Shown here one piece after another: positions 57,593-64,000 of a stretch of 64,000 nucleotides of DNA. This DNA is from Mycobacterium paraense. Lineage in GTDB: Bacteria > Actinomycetota > Actinomycetes > Mycobacteriales > Mycobacteriaceae. Both the position numbers and the translations under genes were made by a program. How positions within the stretch are numbered: the stretch's first letter is position 1; every line of letters begins with the position of its first letter. Below the pieces are notes generated by a model that did no database searches, was not told the DNA's origin, and saw only the letters and a program-made list of their open reading frames with translations. The DNA is taken from contig NZ_LQPM01000003.1 in the NCBI RefSeq assembly GCF_002101815.1, positions 1 to 64,000 on the forward strand. The letters run 5' to 3'.

Positions 57593-58081
57593 ATGGCGAT
57601 CCGCATCAGCCGACTGCAAGAGCTGCTGGCCGTCGGAGTCGCAGCGCTCTTACTGCTGCTCTCACCAGCCGCAAGCGCAGACCCCTATACGAGCACCGAC
57701 AGGCAGTATCTCGCCCAGCTGCACCATGGAGGGATTTGCTGTCCGCAACAGGCCGATACGCCGATCCCATACTCCTCGCCTGATAGTGCGATCGCCTTGG
57801 GGAAGGCGATCGCGACCGATATGACTGCCAACCCCACCTATGCCGGATTCAAGAACCTTTCCCGAAACATCGTTAACGACCTAGGCGCTAGCCGCCTTAA
57901 TAGTTTCCAAGCAGGCGAGGTGGTCGTTATAGCGGTGCATTACTACGCTTCACCCACGGTCGAGTGCGCACTTATGAAAGATATGGGGGGCGCCATGGGG
58001 GAGGCACCCTACTGGTATGGCCCTGTGACCTACTCCGGTGGCTTAGCAGTCCAGCCAGGGTGTATCAAGTTTTCGTCCTGA
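57593..58081 (+). CDS. DUF732-type exported protein
   Basis: A 162-aa protein with a signal peptide (cleavage near AASADPYT) and a DUF732-like domain (STDRQYLAQLHHGGICC, later GKAIATDM) followed by an extra C-terminal part with two Cys. AAAGGAG stands 8 nt before ATG 57593. The stop lies within the end of the convergent resolvase gene (17-bp overlap). Confidence 0.72.
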   Translation: MAIRISRLQELLAVGVAALLLLLSPAASADPYTSTDRQYLAQLHHGGICCPQQADTPIPYSSPDSAIALGKAIATDMTANPTYAGFKNLSRNIVNDLGASRLNSFQAGEVVVIAVHYYASPTVECALMKDMGGAMGEAPYWYGPVTYSGGLAVQPGCIKFSS

Positions 58082-58685
58082 CGGCACGATTGTTTGTCGA
58101 ACCGGTTGACACCGGTTCATGCTGCTTCAAGATCTTCAGGGTCCTGAACACCGTGCTCCGACTGATTCCGAACATGGAGGTCAACTCACTCACCGGTTCA
58201 CCCTGCTGGTACAGGCGGAGGAGTCGCTTCTGCTGGGCCGCGTCAAGCTTCATGGGTTTGGTGGCGGCCAAGCCGCGGGCAAGCCGAGCCTCGCGGGAGG
58301 CGGCGCGGCGCTGCTTGCCGAGTTCGAGTTCCAGCTCCGCGATGGTGGCCATGATGCTGGTGACGGCACGTCCCGTGGGAGTGCCGGTGTCCACCCCCTC
58401 GCGCAGCGACCGCACGTGGACACCGCGAGTGGTCAGTTCGTGCAGGGCGGTGGCGACTTCCCGAACGGATCGTCCGAGCCGGTCCACGGCGACGACGACG
58501 AGGTGGTCGCCTTCGCGGAGCCAGTCCATGCATTCGCTCCAGCCGGGCCGGTTGCTGCCAGCGCGCCCGGAGGCGGTGTCGCTGAAGATCCGGTCGGGCG
58601 TGATTCCCGCAGCGGCGATGGCGTCGTGCTGCTGGTCGACGGACTGCTGCCCGGTGGACACCCGGAGGTACGCGGCGGTGCTCAT
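58065..58685 (-). CDS. Serine recombinase (resolvase/invertase)
   Basis: About 206 aa. The N-terminal catalytic domain (about 1-135) has the active-site Ser in AYLRVSTGQQSVDQQ, and the conserved Arg pair and helix appear at VAVDRLGRSVREV. The C-terminal HTH domain is seen as LYQQGEPVSELTSMFGISRS. It resembles TnpR-type resolvases or invertases. Start at ATG 58685 (58691 also possible). An inverted repeat just upstream is a likely binding/recombination site. No transposase is present. Confidence 0.85.
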   Translation of the reverse strand: MSTAAYLRVSTGQQSVDQQHDAIAAAGITPDRIFSDTASGRAGSNRPGWSECMDWLREGDHLVVVAVDRLGRSVREVATALHELTTRGVHVRSLREGVDTGTPTGRAVTSIMATIAELELELGKQRRAASREARLARGLAATKPMKLDAAQQKRLLRLYQQGEPVSELTSMFGISRSTVFRTLKILKQHEPVSTGSTNNRAVRTKT

Positions 58686-58691
58686 GCCCAC

Positions 58692-59030
58692 AATGAACTA
58701 CCGGTGCGCGACATTTAGTTCGATGTCAGACCCTGAGGAAGTCGGACTCGCGTTGCGACACTAGGAAATCGGACTCGGCGACCTGTGCCGATCCTCCGCT
58801 CACCGTCGTGGGCGCATTGAGTTCCAAATCTTTAGAAATGACCTTCCGCGTGGCAAGGGATCGGGGTCACGAGCGGGCGCGGGCTGGCGACACAAGGTAG
58901 GGCAGGCTCAGACCAACCGGGCCCCGCATGTTCACGGTCTCCTTGGCGACGACTCGGTAGAAGCATTTGGCGATGTCGGAGATTAGATGTGGCCGGCCCG
59001 GCGCGGGAAGTCGGCACGGTGTCGAGCGCC
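58692..59030. other. Gap between resolvase and drmB
   Basis: About 340 bp without a supported gene. It contains the inverted repeat GACAT-8 nt-ATGTC (58710-58727) and two similar AATCGGACTCG/AGTCGGACTCG copies (near 58740 and 58767). No drmC-like gene is seen here. Confidence 0.5.
58710..58727. promoter_or_regulatory. Inverted repeat, possible resolvase site
   Basis: GACAT-TTAGTTCG-ATGTC lies 25 bp upstream of the resolvase start. Serine resolvases bind such short dyads in res sites. Confidence 0.4.
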
Positions 59031-60824
59031 CTATTTAAGGAAGCCGCGCGTAGTGCCGTGACCGATGAGGGCGGCCCGGTCCAAGCCGCGGTTGAACGCC
59101 TCGCAGGAGGTCTCAGGAACCAGCAGGCAGTGGTGGCAGGCGCCGGGCGTGGACCCGCGGCCGCGCGGTCCCAGCGCGTCTTCTATGCAGACGGGGTCGG
59201 TGGCGCACCAGGCCACGGCAGCGACTGCGGCGTCGAAGATCTCGCGCAGGCGCTGCGGCTGGCCGAGCTCGACGAGACCACCCAAGGTTCCGTGTGCGTC
59301 TCCGGCCGCCGTGTAGACGAGGAACGCCGTGCGGTTGTCGACGGCGAAGATCCGCTCCCGTAAAGCTGGCAGCGGATACCCTGCGTGCGGTGCCGCGGCA
59401 CGCATGACCAAGTGGGCGAGCGTGTGCGCGAGAAGCCAAGGCAACGGCTGCGCGGGTTCGTTCAGTCCGAGCGCGGGGCCGGCCGCGCTCACAAGCCGCG
59501 CGTCCCTGCCAGCCCCCCCGACCCACGCGCCAACCGCGGCCGGGTCGAGCACACACAATAAGCCTTCGCCGAAGACCTGGTAGCCGGGCAGCCAGTCGTC
59601 GTCGGATTGCTGCGCGAACGCGGCCGGGCGCGGCTTCCCCCACAGCTGGGCGTAACCGCTCTCCGGGTCCACCGGCAAGGGTTCGATGCGGCTGAAGCCG
59701 GCCAGGATGCGCGTCTCGCGCAAACGCGGCACGAGGCTGATAGCGGACAGCAACCTGCCGAAGCTGCTGTTGCGATACTTGTTGATGTCTTGTGGCTCGA
59801 CGACGAGGTCGGGTAGCGCCCCGGTCGCGCGCCGGGGGTGGTCCGCGGACAGCAGCGCGGTCAACTCCTCAGTGCGGCTCGGGCCGGTGACTTGGTCTTG
59901 CTGCAGCGCGTCAAGATGGCGTGTGACCTCCCGGGCGTCGGTGCGGATGCCGAGACGGGTCGCGACCACGGTGATGCTCCTGACGATTTCCGGGGTGCGA
60001 GCAAGCTGCTGCAGGGTGCGCAAGGTCGCGTTGTCGGTAAGGGCGTGCAGCAGCGCCGGGTTGTCGGCGCCAGCGACCGGGATGGTGAGACTGGACAGCT
60101 GCTCGGGGTAATACGAGGTCCTCGACGTCCGCTCGATCGGTCTGGCGCGGCCGGTACAAGGCTCGGCCCCGGCATGCGGTAGCCACGGGCGCGCGCCGGT
60201 GCACTGGAAGTCAATGTCCGGGTCGAACGGAATACGTCGGTTGCAGCTGTTGCACATCAGCAGCGGACGGTCTGCGGCTCCAGCCACGCGGTACCGCACG
60301 TCATGCTGCGAGCAGGCCGGCCCGTTCTGATCGTGCAGCCACGCGGCCCAGTCCACGTCATCGAGGTGGCCAGCGGGGCACGATAAAACGAGCGCGGTCT
60401 GGAATGTCGGCCACCTGCCGCGCCGCGCGGACGATGACGCGCAGGCATCGCAGCGGCCTTCGTTCGCGTCCGCCGGGTCGCGCCGAACAAGCCGCTGGCA
60501 CTGCGGGTTGCTGCATGCCTCTGTGAGAGGGAAGCGCGCCGCCGGCACGAGCCAATCGGTATCGCGCGAGGGGTTGTCGCTGGCGGGCCATGGCATCACG
60601 AACCGCGCGACGCCGGTCGCCGCCTGCAGGTGCCGGTCGGTGATCGTGAGTTCATCGAGGACCGGGACGGATCCTGGTGGACGCGACGGTAGCGAACGCA
60701 GCCACGTCGCTGGCGCGCACACGATTGCGCTGACGCGGTTACGGGTGAGCAGCACAGACCCGGGACCGAATGGCGCGATCAGATGCATGCGGCGTACGGG
60801 GGTGACGAACAGCTGGCGGCTCAC
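59031..60824 (-). CDS. drmB: DISARM-type protein DrmB (DUF1998)
   Basis: A 597-aa DUF1998-domain protein. Zinc-binding Cys groups occur at CSNPQC, CDAC, CPAGH and CNSC (about 105-215). The C-terminal DUF1998 part includes LLAHTLAHLVMRAAAPHAGY, GLVELGQPQRL and the final CHHCLLVPETSCEAFN. DrmB works with the helicase DrmA in DISARM phage defence. GTG at 60824 overlaps the drmA stop (GTGA) and has GGGGAGG upstream; the GTG at 60827 is an alternative. Convergent neighbours are absent, and no drmC follows. Confidence 0.82.
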   Translation of the reverse strand: MSRQLFVTPVRRMHLIAPFGPGSVLLTRNRVSAIVCAPATWLRSLPSRPPGSVPVLDELTITDRHLQAATGVARFVMPWPASDNPSRDTDWLVPAARFPLTEACSNPQCQRLVRRDPADANEGRCDACASSSARRGRWPTFQTALVLSCPAGHLDDVDWAAWLHDQNGPACSQHDVRYRVAGAADRPLLMCNSCNRRIPFDPDIDFQCTGARPWLPHAGAEPCTGRARPIERTSRTSYYPEQLSSLTIPVAGADNPALLHALTDNATLRTLQQLARTPEIVRSITVVATRLGIRTDAREVTRHLDALQQDQVTGPSRTEELTALLSADHPRRATGALPDLVVEPQDINKYRNSSFGRLLSAISLVPRLRETRILAGFSRIEPLPVDPESGYAQLWGKPRPAAFAQQSDDDWLPGYQVFGEGLLCVLDPAAVGAWVGGAGRDARLVSAAGPALGLNEPAQPLPWLLAHTLAHLVMRAAAPHAGYPLPALRERIFAVDNRTAFLVYTAAGDAHGTLGGLVELGQPQRLREIFDAAVAAVAWCATDPVCIEDALGPRGRGSTPGACHHCLLVPETSCEAFNRGLDRAALIGHGTTRGFLK

Positions 60825-63800
60825 CACGCCTCCCCATCGTCGCCCACGGCTGGCGTGTCGACGGCCGCGGGGACCGGCTTGGTCTCGTCAGTTGTGCCGA
60901 CGCGGGCGGGAAGCCAGTCTTCATCGATGCGCAGGGCCGCGTCGGCATCGACGCTGCGTAGCGATGTCAGCACCGGCCAGCTTGCGGTCTCGATCGGTGC
61001 CGGGTCCTCCAGGGGTCGCAAGAATTGCACCCCGGGCCGTCCCGCCACACCCCACCCGAGCTGCTCCTCGACTGCGGTCTGCACTTCGTTGAGCGCAGCG
61101 CCGGCCAGTGCGTCGACGCGGGCCGTCGCGTCGGCGCCCACGAGCTGGGTCGCTCGCTCGCCGATGCCTTGTGCGGCAGCTCCGACGAGCGCGATGTCGT
61201 CAAGTAGCACGCGGTCGGCGCCCTGAGTGCGAACCTGCCGGACGATGGACGCCAAGGCGCCACGCAACCCGCGCTCGAGCGCGGCGTCGGTGAACGGCGT
61301 GACGCTCGCCGGTTCCACGGCTGCGTACAAGCGCTCGTGCACCGCTGTGAACCGTTCGTAGTGGCTCACGTCGCGGCCAGTCAGTGGGTTGAGCAGGACA
61401 ACCACGAGACCCGGCCCCTTGTGGGGGTCACGGCCGACGCGGCCAGCGACCTGGATGTATTGCGCGGCGGTTTTCGGTTGGCGCACGATCGTGAGCAGCC
61501 CGAGTCGGTCAATGTCGACTCCGACCTCGATGACACTTGTGGCTAGCGCGAGGTCGATGGCTCCCGACTGGTCTCGGGGTCTGGATAGTGCTTCCAGGGC
61601 CTCGCTCGCGGCGTTGCTGGACGCGCTGGTCAGCTCCACATCGGTGAGGGACCGAATGGCACGGCGCTCTCCGCCGCTGCGGCGTGCGCCGCTGCGAATG
61701 CCGGTGGCCCGCACGAGACGCCACGCATAGGCGCGCAGGTCCGTCGAGATGAGCGCCTTCGCCTGCCCAAGGTCGCGAAGGGCCCCGAAGAACACGATGT
61801 TGGTCCAGTACGGGTCGACTGGTGCGCTCTGTTGCTCGAGGGCGGACGCGGCGTGGGCCAGGCTCGCCAGGACGCGCATCTGCACGTGCGCGAACTTCGC
61901 CGCGCCGGTGGCGCACACGCCGAGAAAGGTCCGTGGTGCGCTCGCCGTGTCGAGCCGGGCGAAGAAGCTGTCGTTGACCGTCAGCCCAGGCGGCGGCACG
62001 AGCCGCACCTCGTCGGCAGGACAGGCATACAGCGCGGCCGCCTGCCGCGCATAGGCGCGCGTGGTGGCGGTCGCGGCCACCACGTGCGGTCGACAGCCCC
62101 CGTCGTGCCGACACAGCTGGTCGATCGCGGACTCGTATAACCCGACGAGGCTTCCCAGCGGCCCGGAGATCAGGTGCAGCTCGTCTTGGATGACCAGTGC
62201 CGGTGCGGGTCGTGCTCGCGACCCGTTGCCGTCCAGACCGAACAGCGCGCGGGCGCGCTCGTTCCACGCGAGTTGCGCGAACTTGTCGACGGTCGCGACG
62301 ACAAAGGTCGGCGGCTTGATGTAGATGTCCTCGTCGACCTCGTAGACCGGCAGTCCCTGCCTGTTGTTGGCGAGGTGAAACGCACATGCCGGGTTGGGGC
62401 ACGACGCCTGCATCCGGTCACCGGCGGGGGTTGACTGGACGCCGTAACCAAGCACCCGTCCGTCAACGACGTCGCCGAGCGCAGCCGCGCATGCCGGGCA
62501 GCGCGACAACAAAAACGGCCGCGTCGCGCCGCGTCGCCCCATAGCGAGACGGCGAAGGTCCCGCAGCGCGTCCCTGCGCCAGTTGGGGGTACTGGCCCGG
62601 CCCAGCCATGCCCCGATCGAGAACCGCTCTCGGCCCAACGCCGATGGGTTGGCGAGCCGGAGCGTCTCCAGTGCGCACAGCAGCGACGCGGCACGCTGCA
62701 GCTGCTGTGCGGTGAGCAGGCGCAGCGTATAGCGCATGATCACCGCCGTTCCACCGGCTGTAGGGTCACTCCGACGTCGGGAAAGCATCGCGAAGGCCGC
62801 CAGCGCCAAATACGCCTCAGTCTTGCCGCCGCCCGTGGGCATCCAGATGACATCGACCACCCCGCGCCGGCGATGCTGCGGGTCGACGACTTGCGCGAGA
62901 TTGGCCAATAGGAATGCCAGCTGGAACGGCCGCCATTCGGCGCGGCCGACGCTGCCCGGTTCAGTACCAGCGACCGTGACGGCCCCGTCGGTCAAACTCA
63001 CCGCACGGGTCGCCGCCGCGTAGCTGCGCCGCTGCTGCGCCATCGCCGATGACGTCCACCGTAGGCACTCGTGCACAGGCCCGGACGCGGCCAGCGCCCA
63101 GCCAGCGGCGATATCGTCCGCGAACGCCCCGCAGGCCAGCACGTGCGCCTCGGCGGTGCCGCGCGCCGGCCCCGTCAGCTTCGCTGCGGCCTGTGCCAAG
63201 TCGCTGATCCAGTGGCGGTAGCTGATGATCATCCGTTCAACGGTCGCCACCGCATTGGGGTCCCACCGGCCGAGCGCGTCCATGTCAACCGCGAGGGAAC
63301 CGTCCTCGTCGGCGATGTTCGGGGTGGTGCCGCGAACCGCGGCAACCGGCAGCGATTCCGTGCTCACTAAAGCGACATCGCCGAGACACGTCACGACGGC
63401 GTCAACGCCATGCCCCACGGCGCGTACCGGTGCGTGCGCGTAGAGCAGCCGCAGGCTCGCCGCCTCGGACGTTGTGTCCGCGTCCTGGTCTGGGTAGTCG
63501 ACGAGCTGCGCCTTCGGCACCGCCGCGGTGAGCCGTGCCGTGAACAGCACCCGCTGAGCGAGCTTGACCCCATTGGCCACCGTCCGGTTCACCAAGTAGC
63601 AGGTGATGATCCGCCGACCATTGACCGCCGCGCGTGCGTGGACACCCACCTCGAGACGCAGCGGCTCGACGATGACCGATTGATGAGAGCTGACGTGCGC
63701 ACCATCGCCGCCCAGCGACACCGTGACCTCGGCGTGTACCGGTATCCGGTGCCATCCGGTGCGCGACGAGCCCATGAAGCTGAATGGGAAAGGCTCGTAT

Positions 63801-64000
63801 CGCGCACCGTCGACGCGCAGCATCAGCGTCGCCGTCTCCTCGGCGACGACGAACGAAAGCCCGAACGAAGACGGCCGCCCGGGCCGGTCCCACGGCACGT
63901 CTTCCAGCACGGCTTCGTCATCGTCGGCGTCCCCGCCTGCCCCCTCGGGAGCGGGCGTCGCGGGCCGCGGCGCAACGTCGGCAGCGTCGTCACCGGTCTC
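60821..64000 (-). CDS. drmA: DrmA-type SF2 helicase (partial, runs off right edge)
   Basis: At least 1059 residues are visible and the reading frame remains open to base 64000, so the N-terminus is missing. Motifs are Walker A PTGGGKTEAYLALAAF, a DELH box in VIQDELHLISGPLG, TATTRAYARQ, SVIEVGVDIDRLGLL and QVAGRVGRD. An inserted zinc ribbon (CPACA...CPNPACAF) lies between. This is the pattern of DrmA, the DNA translocase of DISARM. It overlaps drmB by 4 bp. Confidence 0.85.
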   Translation of the reverse strand, partial: ETGDDAADVAPRPATPAPEGAGGDADDDEAVLEDVPWDRPGRPSSFGLSFVVAEETATLMLRVDGARYEPFPFSFMGSSRTGWHRIPVHAEVTVSLGGDGAHVSSHQSVIVEPLRLEVGVHARAAVNGRRIITCYLVNRTVANGVKLAQRVLFTARLTAAVPKAQLVDYPDQDADTTSEAASLRLLYAHAPVRAVGHGVDAVVTCLGDVALVSTESLPVAAVRGTTPNIADEDGSLAVDMDALGRWDPNAVATVERMIISYRHWISDLAQAAAKLTGPARGTAEAHVLACGAFADDIAAGWALAASGPVHECLRWTSSAMAQQRRSYAAATRAVSLTDGAVTVAGTEPGSVGRAEWRPFQLAFLLANLAQVVDPQHRRRGVVDVIWMPTGGGKTEAYLALAAFAMLSRRRSDPTAGGTAVIMRYTLRLLTAQQLQRAASLLCALETLRLANPSALGRERFSIGAWLGRASTPNWRRDALRDLRRLAMGRRGATRPFLLSRCPACAAALGDVVDGRVLGYGVQSTPAGDRMQASCPNPACAFHLANNRQGLPVYEVDEDIYIKPPTFVVATVDKFAQLAWNERARALFGLDGNGSRARPAPALVIQDELHLISGPLGSLVGLYESAIDQLCRHDGGCRPHVVAATATTRAYARQAAALYACPADEVRLVPPPGLTVNDSFFARLDTASAPRTFLGVCATGAAKFAHVQMRVLASLAHAASALEQQSAPVDPYWTNIVFFGALRDLGQAKALISTDLRAYAWRLVRATGIRSGARRSGGERRAIRSLTDVELTSASSNAASEALEALSRPRDQSGAIDLALATSVIEVGVDIDRLGLLTIVRQPKTAAQYIQVAGRVGRDPHKGPGLVVVLLNPLTGRDVSHYERFTAVHERLYAAVEPASVTPFTDAALERGLRGALASIVRQVRTQGADRVLLDDIALVGAAAQGIGERATQLVGADATARVDALAGAALNEVQTAVEEQLGWGVAGRPGVQFLRPLEDPAPIETASWPVLTSLRSVDADAALRIDEDWLPARVGTTDETKPVPAAVDTPAVGDDGEAW

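Noticed and set aside
53741..58685. Prophage
   Set aside because: No tyrosine integrase, attachment site, structural or lysis gene was seen; only a resolvase and small genes.

Overview
The window comes from a high-GC Mycobacterium, most likely a slow-growing non-tuberculous species. Three things point there: PE/PPE-type proteins, a complete ergothioneine operon, and gene order matching, as remembered, the M. tuberculosis stretch Rv3682-Rv3706c (ponA2 tail, Rv3683, cds1, cyp137, rsfB, Rv3688c-Rv3695, glpK, Rv3698, Rv3699, egtE-egtA, Rv3705c, Rv3706c-like). The species cannot be fixed from sequence reading alone.

Region 1 (1-8.2 kb) is core: phosphoesterase, cysteine desulfhydrase, tRNA-Pro, small secreted and membrane proteins, an Mrr-like nuclease-fold protein, cyp137, a HAD hydrolase and the anti-anti-sigma factor rsfB. 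Region 2 (8.3-28.3 kb) is about 20 kb of accessory DNA lying between the rsfB (Rv3687c) and Rv3688c homologues. It starts with a stressosome operon: RsbR, RsbS, RsbT, an RsbX-like phosphatase, and a single protein joining an RsbU N-terminal domain, PAS, GAF, PP2C phosphatase and RsbW-like kinase domain. Stress-type redox genes follow (haem-oxygenase-like di-iron protein, CDGSH protein, HemK2-type methyltransferase, DJ-1/PfpI, Zn-alcohol dehydrogenase, SRPBCC protein, F420-dependent oxidoreductase). Next is a membrane formate dehydrogenase whose catalytic subunit needs UGA to be read as selenocysteine, and the whole selenocysteine machinery beside it (selD, tRNA-Sec, selA, selB).

Region 3 (28.4-41.4 kb) is core: a YqeY-like protein, the membrane/MoxR-DUF58 operon (Rv3689-Rv3695 type), a PadR regulator with a palindromic operator, glycerol kinase, a GCS2-family ligase and a methyltransferase. 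Region 4 (41.4-45.0 kb) holds two tandem PE genes with proline/isoleucine-rich repeats, each preceded by a remnant or miniature PPE N-terminus and by the same promoter-like block. Region 5 (45.1-53.7 kb) has egtEDCBA, a secreted sensor-like protein, a haem catalase and two paralogous small membrane proteins with His-rich loops.

Region 6 (53.8-64 kb) is a genomic island. Its left part is visibly less GC-rich, with small unknown proteins, an Abi/HEPN-like protein, an XRE regulator with an inverted-repeat operator, three small exported proteins and a serine resolvase. It is followed by a DUF1998 protein (DrmB) and a large DrmA-type helicase that runs off the right edge, the core pair of a DISARM-type anti-phage system.
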